NCBI GenBank assembly: GCA_023390335.1 | Contig: JAEWCZ010000032.1 | Coordinates: 117,299 to 181,298 of the forward strand | DNA from: Bacillota bacterium | GTDB lineage: Bacteria; Bacillota; Clostridia; Acetivibrionales; DSM-1351 | Length of the DNA stretch: 64,000 nt | Reading direction: 5' to 3' | In this document: positions 24,151 to 33,736 of the stretch, one piece after another | How positions within the stretch are numbered: the stretch's first letter is position 1 | Layout of the letters: every line of letters begins with the position of its first letter | The notes under the pieces: model-generated | Seen by the model: only the letters and a program-made list of their open reading frames with translations | Told to the model about the DNA's origin: nothing | Database searches by the model: none | Made by a program: the position numbers and the translations under genes

Positions 24151-26943
24151 CTATTTATGTAAACTAGAGTATATTTTATAAAGCATTAATGCAGTTTCAG
24201 CTTTTGAAACAGACGCTTTCAGATTCAGTTTCTTGGCGTCACCTGAATAAAATCCGTTCTTTACGATAGTGGCTACACTTTCAACAGTATTCTTTGAAAC
24301 CTTTGCACCATCAGTAAATTGTTTCAGATCGTCAGCGTTACCTTTAACCAAATTTTTATTTACTATTTTCAGAGCATTAAAGGTATATACCAACATATCT
24401 TCTCTGCTTATTGCTTTATTAGGATTGAACTTATTATGACCGATACCGTTAGTAATACCAAGTGCTTTGGCAATACCCAGTGAATTATAGTAGCTGTCTT
24501 TCTTATGAACATCACTGAAATTTGAACGATATTTTGCACTCAAATCTAAAGTCTTAACAAGCCACATTAAAAATTCGCCTCTTGAAATGCTTTTATTTAA
24601 GTTGATTTTTTTAACATCAGAACTCTTGATGATACCTTTTGATACCAACATCTGAATGGCATTATTAAGTTCACTTTTGCTGTCATTTTCGAATCTGACA
24701 TTATCCAGGTACATTGTACCGGCAAAGTCACTGTTACCGTCCGCAACAACGATTGTGATATCACGGAGGACGGTATCAGGAGCAAGTACTTTTTCATCAT
24801 TTATTTTATCCAAATCATACTTTACCTGGAAGTGGTACAACCCATCTTTGGTTTTTTTCATTTTCTTCAGGCTTGTTAAAGGTATATCAAAATTAACCGT
24901 TGCCTGTGCCCAGTAACCAAGGGTTGGTGGAGCAAAAGCCAGATTTATTGAGAGAGAGCCTTTGCTTGCCTGTGTTGGTTTAAGATAAAAATCAAATGCA
25001 AGATATTTGTTATTACCACGTGTTGCGTTTATACCACTTTGCATGATACGTGGTGCTGAAGCCCATCCGTCTACTGGCTTGACTTCAGGGTATTTAACTT
25101 CCCAGGAAATAGCATTTGATCCGTTTGCAGCTTTTATTGTCAAGGCACTCTGAACTCCTGAAGCAGCGTCCCAGGCCCATCCCTGACGGGTTGAATCTTC
25201 AAAGTTTGAAGGAAGTGTTGCCTTTCCTATAGGCGCATGCTCAACAGGTGCTTCTACGGTAGCACGGTTTCCTGATACGGTTATATTGTCAAGTGAAATA
25301 TCATTTGTATCCGCACCAACAAACAAAATTATATTAGTCATTGTACTATCTTTGCTGTCTTTTGCTATTGAATCAAAATTCGGTGAATCGGCAGGTGTTA
25401 TTGTCAATACAGCTTTATATGTACCATCTGCTTGTTTTACAAAGTCGGCTGGCTTCACCGCAATTGCACGTGTAGGATTCGCCCAACCATGGGTTGAACT
25501 CTGTGGTATGGCTGCTATTGATACTGTGGCAGGAGCAGCTGCAATTACGTCCATTGTAAGTTTTTCTGCACCGAGAATGTTCGGTTTATTGCTTGTACCA
25601 TCAGCTGAAAGACGAACATTTGCCCAGTAGTTTCCTTCGGTAAGATCCTTGCTGGCATTTAAGCCGGTGATTTTGAGTGCATTTTTTTCATTTGCAAGGG
25701 TGATACTGTCAGCTTTAACCGGACTGTCACCGTTTATGCCGAAACCTTGAGTTGTTCCATCATTGAAATCCCATACATTTGTTGTAAATTCTACTTTTTC
25801 AGCACGATCAATTGGTTCATATTTGATACCTTTTATTCTTGCACGGACATATTCGCCGGATACACTCAACTCTTTAGGTGACCAAACTTGATCATCTCCG
25901 GGATCTAGGCTTGTGGCAACTGATTTACCGGAAATGAAAGGTATAAATGATCCTGATGTTTCATTCTTATTTGTAAGAGACCAGTTACACCAGCTGATAT
26001 TGTTTGCATTGAGGTATTCAAGCCATTCATCTGCTTCTTTTAAGAAAGGTCCGTTGTTTCCGCTTGCTTCACTGGATCCCCATTCTGAACAAAATACGGC
26101 TACACCATGCTCAAGAGCATACCTAGCATTACTCATTATATTGCCTCTGTCTGTACTGTCTATCGAGGTTTTATGTGTGCCGCTATAGAAATGAATGGTG
26201 TAAATCGTATTGTTATCATCAATGGGGTTGTCTGCGGCCAAATCAGGACGCTGGCTCCAGTTTGGACTTCCAACGATTACAAGATTCTTATTACCGCTGT
26301 CACGGAGCATTTTTATTATGGGTTCTGCGTAACTCTTTACTTTTGCCCAACCTGCCGCATCGTTTGTAACACCGGGATCGTTGGGGCTTGGCTCATTAGC
26401 CAGTTCATATATTATATGAGGATCATTTGGATACTTTTGGGATATTTCCTTGATGAAATCCATTGCACCCTTATATACATCTGCATTTGGGTCACCCGGA
26501 GTAAGTACATGCCAATCCACCATAGCGTACATATCATTGGCAATGGCAAAATCAATTCCGTCAATTAATCTTTTCTTAATAATTTCAGGGTCTTTTGAAT
26601 ATCCACCTTCAGCAACGTACATTGCCAGACGGATTAAATTGCAGCCCCAATCCTTGGAGAGTGCTGCAAAGGCATTATTGTTAATTATTTCAGGATACCA
26701 CTGAAGGCCGTGGGTACTCATACCACGAAGCTGTATAGGGTCCCCGTCTTTGTCACACAACGTTTTAACTCCGTTCTTATTTAGGAGCTGAAGGGCACCG
26801 GCAGTTGAAGGCTTTTCAGCCTGGCTTGTAATGAGATGAGAGCCTTCCGGTTCCGCTGCGAAAGTCATTGTTGGAATGAAAGACATTAACATTGCAACAA
26901 CAATAACAAAAGCAAGAATTCTTTTATTGATGTTTCTAAACAT
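24151..26943 (-). CDS. Cell-surface GH5 endoglucanase with CBM17, CBM28 and SLH repeats
   Basis: 930 residues. Signal peptide 1-29; GH5 (subfamily 2-like) about 45-375 with [10 protein letters not shown], acid/base Glu184 in E-L-A-N-E-P and nucleophile Glu287 in F-C-S-E-W-G; a CBM17-like module about 385-575 starting W-D-F-N-D-G-T; a CBM28-like module about 585-765 starting F-E-D-S-T-R-Q-G-W; three SLH repeats about 770-930. The modules bind amorphous cellulose and the SLH repeats anchor the enzyme to the cell wall instead of the cellulosome. The architecture matches C. josui Cel5A and Bacillus alkaline cellulases. AAAGGAGG lies 7 bases before the ATG. It is a single gene with its own long leader. 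Confidence 0.93.
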   Translation of the reverse strand: MFRNINKRILAFVIVVAMLMSFIPTMTFAAEPEGSHLITSQAEKPSTAGALQLLNKNGVKTLCDKDGDPIQLRGMSTHGLQWYPEIINNNAFAALSKDWGCNLIRLAMYVAEGGYSKDPEIIKKRLIDGIDFAIANDMYAMVDWHVLTPGDPNADVYKGAMDFIKEISQKYPNDPHIIYELANEPSPNDPGVTNDAAGWAKVKSYAEPIIKMLRDSGNKNLVIVGSPNWSQRPDLAADNPIDDNNTIYTIHFYSGTHKTSIDSTDRGNIMSNARYALEHGVAVFCSEWGSSEASGNNGPFLKEADEWLEYLNANNISWCNWSLTNKNETSGSFIPFISGKSVATSLDPGDDQVWSPKELSVSGEYVRARIKGIKYEPIDRAEKVEFTTNVWDFNDGTTQGFGINGDSPVKADSITLANEKNALKITGLNASKDLTEGNYWANVRLSADGTSNKPNILGAEKLTMDVIAAAPATVSIAAIPQSSTHGWANPTRAIAVKPADFVKQADGTYKAVLTITPADSPNFDSIAKDSKDSTMTNIILFVGADTNDISLDNITVSGNRATVEAPVEHAPIGKATLPSNFEDSTRQGWAWDAASGVQSALTIKAANGSNAISWEVKYPEVKPVDGWASAPRIMQSGINATRGNNKYLAFDFYLKPTQASKGSLSINLAFAPPTLGYWAQATVNFDIPLTSLKKMKKTKDGLYHFQVKYDLDKINDEKVLAPDTVLRDITIVVADGNSDFAGTMYLDNVRFENDSKSELNNAIQMLVSKGIIKSSDVKKINLNKSISRGEFLMWLVKTLDLSAKYRSNFSDVHKKDSYYNSLGIAKALGITNGIGHNKFNPNKAISREDMLVYTFNALKIVNKNLVKGNADDLKQFTDGAKVSKNTVESVATIVKNGFYSGDAKKLNLKASVSKAETALMLYKIYSSLHK

Positions 26944-27632
26944 GATAATCCTCCTTTTAATATAAGGTTAAATAATTAAAATCAGATGTGAACAATAACG
27001 CTCACACCGGTCAAACAGAAATGAGCTTTGGTTTGCCTCCTCTCCAAATGATATCGCAGTGTATAACCTTTGATTCATTTACAAATCCCGGTCATTCCTT
27101 ACATTATTTATATTTCACTGTGTGTGTCCTAGTACTCCTCACACAGAAATATGTGAAACAGGTCTGGTTGATTTTTAGTAGGATTGATTTACATTTTAAT
27201 ATGGCATATGATATGACTTTACATATTTAAGAAATATATTTAATTATTCTAAATTTTCCCACTATATTATACCATCGTGATACCAAGGCAATCAAGATAA
27301 ATTGAAATGGAAGTAAAAGTATTGAAACGAATGCCGATACCCAAGGCTTCAGTTCCAGCAAAATGGTTATGGTTAATTGTTTAAAGGAAGAATTTTAATA
27401 TTTAATTATGATATTTGGTGAAATTGAATAATTTTGATAGAATATAAATTAGTGGTAAGTATGTCTTTACTGGAAAAAACAATGAATTTTAAGAAGGCTA
27501 TTCCGAACTTCATGGTAGGCTAATAAATAGAACCACTAGCTATTAAACAAACAATAATTATATAATATTAATTATTGTAAATTAAAGACTATATGTAATA
27601 TCCAAAGAGTAAGAATTTAAGGAGGTTGAAAA
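26944..27632. other. Long divergent intergenic region upstream of the GH5 cellulase
   Basis: About 690 bases without a convincing gene. It includes a hairpin CTGTGTG/CACACAG (about 27117-27146, with the palindrome AGTACT in the loop) and, nearer the cellulase, a GAGAGGAGG tract (about 27039-27047) without an ORF. A similar GAGAGGAGG tract occurs in the leader of the M4 protease gene. The side toward 27633 is plain AT-rich sequence. Confidence 0.4.
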
Positions 27633-28082
27633 ATGACAAGTCCTATTGTTTATGATAAGGCTAAATACCACTTTGATGGCAAATTTCCAATTGATTTACC
27701 GAGAGAACAGGCTTATATCCATACAGGAATGTATTTAGGTTGGATTATTGATAATAATTTGTGCAGTGAAGAATTTAAGAATGAAACAATAGATGAGATT
27801 TTGCAATTTAAGCAAAAAGAAATTACAGGAACTCAGATATATATTTCTTGGGATGGGGCATTAGTAGATGATATGTTAAATGACGAAGCGAATGCGTTTT
27901 CAGCGTATTATTTTGACTTTGAAAAAGGGCAATATCTTCATGATTATGAGGAGTTATTAGCAAAAGATTTAGAGTCACTATATCATGTTAAAGATAGTTG
28001 GGAAAATTATTATACATTAAAGAGTAGAATTGATGAAAGGTTTAGGGAATGGAAAACGCTAAAATTAAATTACAGAATTTAA
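27633..28082 (+). CDS. Conserved hypothetical protein (DUF7832-like)
   Basis: 149 residues, soluble, acidic. The stretch A-Y-I-H-T-G-M-Y-L-G-W-I-I-D-N-N-L with a following D-G-A-L-V-D-D-M-L-N-D-E-A-N resembles, as I recall it, the DUF7832 family of small bacterial proteins often found near immunity or toxin genes. No enzyme motif is seen. AGGAGG lies 7 bases before the ATG. No toxin gene is adjacent, and the following gene is a small membrane protein on the same strand 112 bases away. Function unknown. Confidence 0.6.
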   Translation: MTSPIVYDKAKYHFDGKFPIDLPREQAYIHTGMYLGWIIDNNLCSEEFKNETIDEILQFKQKEITGTQIYISWDGALVDDMLNDEANAFSAYYFDFEKGQYLHDYEELLAKDLESLYHVKDSWENYYTLKSRIDERFREWKTLKLNYRI

Positions 28083-28194
28083 TAACAGTGTTAATAGTGA
28101 TGTAGTAAAATATAATTCTTGTATTGAAATGAACTTAAATATTAATAAATATTTACTTTGAACTAGGTTATATAGAAAGGTGTGGAATTTGTAA

Positions 28195-28563
28195 ATGAAA
28201 GTGATGTTTGGTGTTTTTTCCATAATGATTGCACTAGTATGTTATACTATTAGTGTATGGAGTCAAGTATATACTAAGAAATTAAAACCAATGCACTTGG
28301 TATTGTTTTGGGTTGGCCTTGTTTTTGATGCTATAGGGACAGTAATGATGTTTATAATTGCTGGAACATTAAAACTCAACATTCATGGCTTGTCCGGAAT
28401 TTTAGGATTTATTCTAATGGCTATAAATGCTATTTGGGCGACAATAGCTATATTTAGAACAAATTCACGATCTAAGTTTAAATTTCATATAGTAAGCCTT
28501 ACTGTGTGGACAATTTGGCTAATACCTTTTTTTACAGGCATTTTTCTTAATATGAATAAATAG
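28195..28563 (+). CDS. Small four-helix membrane protein (TIGR03987/HsmA-like)
   Basis: 122 residues with four hydrophobic segments (about 4-22, 34-56, 65-87, 98-118) and a short basic loop R-T-N-S-R-S-K-F-K-F-H. The pattern and the motif W-V-G-L-V-F-D-A-I-G-T-V-M-M resemble the TIGR03987/HsmA family of integral membrane proteins of unknown role. GAAAGG precedes the ATG at 14 bases. No neighbour clarifies its job. Confidence 0.6.
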   Translation: MKVMFGVFSIMIALVCYTISVWSQVYTKKLKPMHLVLFWVGLVFDAIGTVMMFIIAGTLKLNIHGLSGILGFILMAINAIWATIAIFRTNSRSKFKFHIVSLTVWTIWLIPFFTGIFLNMNK

Positions 28564-28627
28564 AATGCAAGCAGGCGTTTTATTACATATGACACAAGAG
28601 GAACAAGGAATGCCATATAGGAAAATA

Positions 28628-28653
28628 TTCATGGCATTTTTTCATGCCATGAA
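28628..28653. terminator. Short inverted repeat after the TIGR03987-like gene
   Basis: TTCATGGCAT and ATGCCATGAA are perfect complements with a 6-base T-rich loop. There is no T run after the stem, so it is at best a weak terminator or RNA hairpin. Confidence 0.35.
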
Positions 28654-28806
28654 GGTATTGTAGCATTTTACTTGGGCATTTCTTTGATTCATTTCAATCT
28701 GAGGCGAAGATTGATCTTACTCAAATAGAGTTGTTCAATATAAAGGCTGTAGTGAGCACTCCTAATAAATTGCATGAACTTTACGCTGGAAAGGAAAGTG
28801 TGATAT

Positions 28807-29505
28807 ATGTTAATACCATCATATCTTGTTAATGAACAGTTTGATGATCGTTATTTTGATGTAGTTAATGCGTTGGACGAGGCTCAACAGATCTATTTTA
28901 GGAATAATAATCTAATTGAGCGAATTACTATGGGGATAGATTCGGATTCCCCTTTTATAATTGGTGAAACAGGCTTTGGCGCTGGTCGAGTGGTAGTTGC
29001 ACTTATGGAGTTCATGAGGAAAACTGGTATGAATAATATTTCTATAGAATATTATTCAGTAGAACTGTATCCTTTGAGTCCTGAGAGAATGCTCAATATT
29101 CTAGGTGGATTTAGAGAACGTGTTAGTGGAGAAATCGATACACTTGTGGAAGCATATAGAAGTATTGATATCAGCACTCCCGGCTGGCATTCAGTGAAAA
29201 TACAACAATTATTTGGAACGCTTGAGTTGAATCTTTGGATAGGGGAAGCCCTTGAAATGGTGGAAGCTTTGGAAAAACCCTGTGATGTCTGGTTTCTTGA
29301 TGGGCACAGTCCTCAAAAGAACCCTTCAATATGGCGACCCGAATTGCTTAAGGCAATTGGGGAAAAGACAAAACCTGGGGGGACATGCGCCACATTTACA
29401 GTGGCAGGTGCTGTGAAGAGTGCTCTAATGGAAGCTGGGTTTACACTTAAAAAACACCCAGGGTGCGGTGGGAAAAAACATGTACTGCAAGGAATAAAAT
29501 GTTGA
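28807..29505 (+). CDS. MnmD-like tRNA wobble-uridine methyltransferase
   Basis: 232 residues matching the methyltransferase half of MnmC (DUF752). It has the S-adenosylmethionine loop G-E-T-G-F-G-A-G-R (normally E-T-G-F-G-T-G), the active-site stretch D-V-W-F-L-D-G-H-S-P-Q-K-N-P, and the C-terminal F-T-V-A-G-A-V-K-S-A-L-M-E-A-G-F. The enzyme would methylate 5-aminomethyl-(2-thio)uridine at position 34 of tRNAs. The FAD oxidase half of MnmC is absent, as in stand-alone MnmD of Gram-positive bacteria. GGAAAGGAAAG precedes the ATG. The terminator at 29570-29594 ends the unit. Confidence 0.85.
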   Translation: MLIPSYLVNEQFDDRYFDVVNALDEAQQIYFRNNNLIERITMGIDSDSPFIIGETGFGAGRVVVALMEFMRKTGMNNISIEYYSVELYPLSPERMLNILGGFRERVSGEIDTLVEAYRSIDISTPGWHSVKIQQLFGTLELNLWIGEALEMVEALEKPCDVWFLDGHSPQKNPSIWRPELLKAIGEKTKPGGTCATFTVAGAVKSALMEAGFTLKKHPGCGGKKHVLQGIKC

Positions 29506-29569
29506 TTTCTATAATAATGTCCTTATTGTGTATGTTAACATTAAGTGAAGTCTTGAAATAGCTAGCATT

Positions 29570-29594
29570 AAAAGTCGCATTTGCGGCTTTTTTC
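29570..29594 (+). terminator. Rho-independent terminator after the MnmD-like gene
   Basis: AAAAGTCGCA and TGCGGCTTTTTT form a compact stem with a G-U pair and a final T run. Confidence 0.75.
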
Positions 29595-29761
29595 ATTTAA
29601 ATTAATTTTCAGCTCCTATTTTACCATTTTAAATAAAATATGGTAAAATATTATTTATATTGATGAAGTCTCATTATAACATTCATACATATTTAACGAA
29701 CGTTCTACTTGTTTTTGTCTCACTTTTCATCTTAAAAGTATTATTTTAGGAGGGTATTTTA

Positions 29762-31180
29762 ATGAAAAAAATCAAACGCCTTATCGCCTTGGTAATTTTG
29801 ACAATGGTGTTTATCTCACCATTCCCGTCATCTATCCAAAATGGCAATCAAGTGCTGGCGCTGAACAACAATCTTGGATTGACACCGCCCATGGGTTGGA
29901 ACAGCTGGAACATCTTTGGAGGTGACATCAATGAAGATAAGATCAAGCAAATTGCCGATGCTATGGTTACAACAGGAATGAAGGATGCAGGCTATGAGTA
30001 TGTCAATCTGGATGACAATTGGATGGCCAACCCTGCCCGTGACGCTAATGGAAAACTCATTCCTGATCCAAAACGTTTTCCTAGCGGAATGAAAGCTTTG
30101 GGGGATTATATTCATTCAAAAGGGTTAAAATTTGGAATTTATGGTGACAGGGGAGTGACCACATGTTGCAATATCCCTCAGAGTGGAAGTCAGGGGTATG
30201 AAGAACAAGATGCGGAAACTTTCGCTTCCTGGGGTGTAGATTATTTAAAATATGATAACTGTGCTTCAGACAGTAATTTGCAGACAGGCTATGAAAAAAT
30301 GCGGGATGCTCTTTTGAAAACAGGACGACCTATTTATTACAGTATATGTTGCTGGTATTTTGTAGGTCCATGGATGTTAGATTGCGGTAATTCTTGGAGA
30401 ACAACAGGAGATATTAGTGATGACTGGGGAAGTATTACAAAGAATATAGATGTAAACTCAAAGTCAGCAACTTACGCTGGTCCGGGCCATTGGAATGATC
30501 CGGATATGTTGGAGGTCGGTAATGGTAAAATGACAGATACGGAATACAAAGCACATTTCAGTATGTGGTGCATGATGGCAGCTCCTCTTATTGCCGGAAA
30601 TGATATTCGGAATATGACTACTGCTACCAAAGACATTCTTACCAACAAAGAAGTCGTTGCTATTGATCAAGACGCTGCAGGAGTACAAGGTACCAAGGTA
30701 AGTTCTTCAGGAGAACTTGAAGTGTGGTGTAAACCTCTAGGGACAGATGGTACAACCAAGGCAGTTACACTCTTAAATCGAGGAGGTACTTCGGCGGATA
30801 TCACAGTCAATTGGAGTGATATAAAGCTTGATAATGGTGCTGCTACTGTTCGTGATCTATGGGAGCATAAGGACTGCGGCACGTTCAATACCGGGTATAC
30901 AGCGAATGTTCCTTCCCATGGTGCGGTAGTATTAAAAGTTCAGGCAAGCTCCGCTAACCCGTCAATAATGTATGGTGATGTTGATGGAAGTGGTGTCATT
31001 GATGCACTGGACTATTCATTAATTAAACGGTATCTGTTGGGCCAGATTTCCGAATTTCCTGCATCAAACGGCAAACTAACTGCCGATGTTGATGGAGATG
31101 GTCAAATAACAGCACTGGATTTTTCATTAAGTAAGCAATATTTGCTGGGGGTTATTAATAAATTTCCTGCGCAGAAATAA
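29762..31180 (+). CDS. Cellulosomal GH27 alpha-galactosidase with dockerin
   Basis: 472 residues. Signal peptide 1-33; GH27 catalytic barrel about 37-310 starting L-G-L-T-P-P-M-G-W-N-S-W-N; nucleophile Asp165 in Y-L-K-Y-D-N-C; acid/base Asp217 in W-R-T-T-G-D-I-S-D-D-W; also W-N-D-P-D-M-L. A beta-sandwich domain (about 315-395) follows, then a type I dockerin (about 403-472) with loops G-D-V-D-G-S-G-V-I-D-A-L-D and D-V-D-G-D-G-Q-I-T-A-L-D. It removes alpha-1,6-galactose from galactomannan and would complement the GH26 mannanase at 48.2 kb. There is no CBM. AGGAGGG lies 7 bases before the ATG. The unit is a single gene. Confidence 0.95.
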   Translation: MKKIKRLIALVILTMVFISPFPSSIQNGNQVLALNNNLGLTPPMGWNSWNIFGGDINEDKIKQIADAMVTTGMKDAGYEYVNLDDNWMANPARDANGKLIPDPKRFPSGMKALGDYIHSKGLKFGIYGDRGVTTCCNIPQSGSQGYEEQDAETFASWGVDYLKYDNCASDSNLQTGYEKMRDALLKTGRPIYYSICCWYFVGPWMLDCGNSWRTTGDISDDWGSITKNIDVNSKSATYAGPGHWNDPDMLEVGNGKMTDTEYKAHFSMWCMMAAPLIAGNDIRNMTTATKDILTNKEVVAIDQDAAGVQGTKVSSSGELEVWCKPLGTDGTTKAVTLLNRGGTSADITVNWSDIKLDNGAATVRDLWEHKDCGTFNTGYTANVPSHGAVVLKVQASSANPSIMYGDVDGSGVIDALDYSLIKRYLLGQISEFPASNGKLTADVDGDGQITALDFSLSKQYLLGVINKFPAQK

Positions 31181-31242
31181 TTAAGATGTATTATGCAGAT
31201 CATGTAATATATCGTACATACGTTTAAAAAGGAGACTGTTTC

Positions 31243-31761
31243 ATGTTAAAGTCTGAAAAGATAGACGACTTATCAAGAGAAGAATTATTTGAACTGAACA
31301 AAATATATGCTAAAAATTGGCTTGCACATGATGGACTTTGGTTTCAAGCTATAGAGAACAAGTATGGCATGGATATGGCAATTGATATGGATTGGGAGGC
31401 ATGGAGAAGATTCACTGTAATTGAGGCAAGGCGGTTGATTGAGTTTTTGAACCTTGGAAAAAATTCAGGTATTGCAGGATTAAAAAAGGCTCTTTCATTC
31501 AGGCTTTATTCTTCCCTTAATGAGGATGAAATTACTGTTGAAGAAGAAAACGTACTGGTTTACCGGGTTAAAACCTGTAGAGTTCAACATGCCCGGAAGA
31601 AAAAGGGGTTATCATATTTCCCGTGTAAATCCGTTGGTATTGTTGAATACAGTCTCTTTGCCGAAACTATTGATGAGCGCTTTGAAACAGAAGTGGTAAG
31701 CTGTCATCCTGATATTACAGATACAGAATGCAATTGCATATGGAAATTTACTTTAAAATAA
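31243..31761 (+). CDS. Conserved hypothetical protein (DUF6125-like)
   Basis: 172 residues, cytoplasmic. The N-terminal K-I-Y-A-K-N-W-L-A-H-D-G-L-W-F-Q-A-I-E and the paired D-W-E-A-W-R-R-F-T match, as I recall it, the DUF6125 family common in clostridia. A C-terminal Cys/His set (C-R-V-Q-H-A-R, F-P-C-K-S-V, S-C-H-P-D, C-N-C-I-W-K-F) suggests a metal or cofactor site. AAGGAG precedes the ATG. Function unknown. Confidence 0.65.
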   Translation: MLKSEKIDDLSREELFELNKIYAKNWLAHDGLWFQAIENKYGMDMAIDMDWEAWRRFTVIEARRLIEFLNLGKNSGIAGLKKALSFRLYSSLNEDEITVEEENVLVYRVKTCRVQHARKKKGLSYFPCKSVGIVEYSLFAETIDERFETEVVSCHPDITDTECNCIWKFTLK

Positions 31762-31802
31762 GTAAAAATAGTTTAGATAATTAGATAAATAGAAAAGGAA
31801 GG

Positions 31803-31874
31803 ATGCTGGCAGTATTAAATAACTATAAATTGGAGGATAAAACCTTAAAAGTTTTAAAGGACATGGATGTTTGA
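31803..31874 (+). CDS. Possible 23-codon ORF before a terminator
   Basis: ATG 31803 follows AAAAGGAAGG directly and reads 23 codons to TGA 31872. The product is a charged helix-like peptide (L-E-D-K-T-L-K-V-L-K-D-M-D) that looks like the N-terminus of a lost gene. It is followed by the terminator at 31917-31943. Spacing to the ribosome binding site is too tight; I list it only as a possible remnant. Confidence 0.2.
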   Translation: MLAVLNNYKLEDKTLKVLKDMDV

Positions 31875-31916
31875 ATAAGCTCATTAAATTTTAAAATTGT
31901 TTCCTTTAAGTTCTTT

Positions 31917-31943
31917 AAAAGAGGCCGAGAGGCTTCTTTTTTT
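31917..31943 (+). terminator. Rho-independent terminator before arsR
   Basis: AAAAGAGGCC and GGCTTCTTTT pair around GAGA with one G-U, followed by further T residues. It separates the DUF6125-like gene from the arsenic genes. Confidence 0.75.
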
Positions 31944-32011
31944 GCATAAAATAGGCTATATAAATAATCATAAATATAATAATTAATTAGTGTTAATTAT
32001 GCGATTAAGCA

Positions 32012-32061
32012 TTGAAATTATATTGATAATGGTATATATTACGTATAGATGAATATCTATA
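32012..32061 (+). promoter_or_regulatory. arsR promoter with palindromic operator
   Basis: TTGAAA (32012-32017), 17 bases, TATATT (32035-32040) make a good sigma-A promoter. Immediately after, TATAGAT (32044-32050) and ATCTATA (32055-32061) form a perfect 7-base inverted repeat over the expected start point, placed well for autorepression by ArsR. Confidence 0.6.
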
Positions 32062-32075
32062 TAAGAGGTGATAAA

Positions 32076-32393
32076 GTGAAACAAAATTACGATGATAATG
32101 CGAAAACGATAAAAGCACTTTCAGATCCGGGCAGACTTAAAATTATTGATATATTATCATGCGGAGAACAATGCGCATGTGATATTTTAGAGCAATTCGA
32201 ATTTACACAACCTACGCTATCCCACCATATGAAAGTATTGATGGATTGTGGCCTTGTAAAAAGTAGAAAAGATGGGTTGTGGAGTTATTATTCATTGAAT
32301 AATAGCAACTGTAATAAACTTATTCTATTTCTAATGAACCTTGTAACAGATACAGATGAATGCATCTGTAGATATAAATCAAAATCTGAGTAG
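32076..32393 (+). CDS. arsR: ArsR/SmtB-family metalloregulatory repressor
   Basis: 105 residues from GTG 32076, which has AAGAGGTG at a proper distance; an upstream in-frame ATG (32049) lies within the operator and lacks a binding site. The winged helix-turn-helix reads T-I-K-A-L-S-D-P-G-R-L-K-I-I-D-I-L, then G-E-Q-C-A-C-D-I-L, where the two cysteines are the arsenite-type sensor site on helix alpha3, then Q-P-T-L-S-H-H-M-K-V-L as the recognition helix. More cysteines near the C-terminus (C-I-C-R) may also bind metalloid. Predicted to repress itself and the acr3 gene 41 bases downstream, and release DNA on arsenite binding. Confidence 0.85.
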   Translation: MKQNYDDNAKTIKALSDPGRLKIIDILSCGEQCACDILEQFEFTQPTLSHHMKVLMDCGLVKSRKDGLWSYYSLNNSNCNKLILFLMNLVTDTDECICRYKSKSE

Positions 32394-32434
32394 AAAAATA
32401 ATTAAAGATTAAAGTTATAAAAGGGGGAGTATAT

Positions 32435-33478
32435 TTGAAATCATCAAGATTATCATTGTTGGACAGATTTTTAACTCTATGGATATTTCTTGCAATGGGA
32501 TTAGGAATTTTATTAGGATGGGCAGTGCCTGGTTTGTCAGAAATATTATCAAAGATGTCAGTTGGAACGACTTCACTACCTATAGCAATCGGGTTAATTG
32601 TTATGATGTACCCGCCATTGGCAAAAGTTAATTATAAAGAACTTGGAAAGGTTTTTAAGAACCCAAAGGTACTGATATTATCATTAGTACAAAACTGGGT
32701 TATAGGACCTATTCTTATGTTTATACTTGCAGTTGTGTTTTTGAAATCAGATTCTGCTTTAATGACGGGTTTAATTCTAATAGGTTTGGCAAGGTGTATT
32801 GCTATGGTTATTGTATGGAATAGCCTTGCTGATGGTGACAATGAATACGCTGCAGCTTTGGTAGCATTTAACTCTATATTCCAGGTGGTATTCTATTCAA
32901 TATTTGCATATTTATTTGTAACAGTATTACCGCCTATCTTTGGATTTACTGGTTATGAAGTTCATATTTCAATGGGAGAAGTTGCATTATCTGTAGCTAT
33001 TTATCTTGGAATTCCATTTATTCTTGGTATGCTTACAAGATTAATATTGGAACCAATAAAGGGAACTGAATGGTATACTAAAAAGTTTATTCCTAAAATA
33101 AGCCCGCTAGCGCTCATAGCACTGCTATTTACAATAATAGTAATGTTCCTGTATAAGGGACAATATATTGTTCAGCTGCCGCTCGAAGTTGTAAGGGTTG
33201 CAATTCCATTGCTGATTTACTTCTTAATTATGTTCACAGTCTCTTTCTTTATAAGCTATAAATTAAGGATCGACTATAACAAAACTACAACATTGGCGTT
33301 TACTGCAGCAAGTAACAACTTTGAACTCGCAATTGCTGTAGCGGTTGCTGTATTTGGAATAGAGTCTAAAGAAGCCTTTACAGCAGTTATAGGACCACTT
33401 GTTGAAGTACCGGTAATGATTGGACTTGTCAATGTAGCTCTGTTTTGGAGAAAGAAGTATTTCACGCCAAAAGTGTAG
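32435..33478 (+). CDS. acr3: ACR3-family arsenite efflux permease
   Basis: 347 residues with about ten membrane segments. The family signature is visible in [10 protein letters not shown], in the conserved cysteine segment [15 protein letters not shown] and in [16 protein letters not shown]. It starts with TTG at 32435, preceded by AAGGGGGAG. ACR3 exports arsenite using the proton gradient. Immediately downstream of arsR, it completes a minimal resistance operon. No arsenate reductase gene (arsC) is seen next to it, although the C_GCAxxG_C_C gene follows at 33737. Confidence 0.92.
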   Translation: MKSSRLSLLDRFLTLWIFLAMGLGILLGWAVPGLSEILSKMSVGTTSLPIAIGLIVMMYPPLAKVNYKELGKVFKNPKVLILSLVQNWVIGPILMFILAVVFLKSDSALMTGLILIGLARCIAMVIVWNSLADGDNEYAAALVAFNSIFQVVFYSIFAYLFVTVLPPIFGFTGYEVHISMGEVALSVAIYLGIPFILGMLTRLILEPIKGTEWYTKKFIPKISPLALIALLFTIIVMFLYKGQYIVQLPLEVVRVAIPLLIYFLIMFTVSFFISYKLRIDYNKTTTLAFTAASNNFELAIAVAVAVFGIESKEAFTAVIGPLVEVPVMIGLVNVALFWRKKYFTPKV

Positions 33479-33611
33479 ATCTAAATAAAATTGGATAAAT
33501 ATATAGGGGGGGAGTGTTTCAACTTGAGGACAGTTTGCAGCACTCCTCTTTCCATAGCTATTTCGGTAAAAGCACTGTGGATATGCTATTAATACGAAAT
33601 AATGTAAATGA

Positions 33612-33640
33612 TTGACATCGTTTTCTTCGATTTATATAAT
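33612..33640 (+). promoter_or_regulatory. Perfect sigma-A promoter of the C_GCAxxG_C_C gene
   Basis: TTGACA (33612-33617), 17 bases, TATAAT (33635-33640): both hexamers match consensus. The leader to the ATG is about 90 bases and is very AT-rich. The gene therefore need not be read through from acr3. Confidence 0.75.
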
Positions 33641-33736
33641 AATTCTTAGTAATAAATATTGTAAAAAAATGTTTACATTAATAACATACATAACATGTAT
33701 ATATAATACTATTTATGTATAACAAGGGGGTATTAG

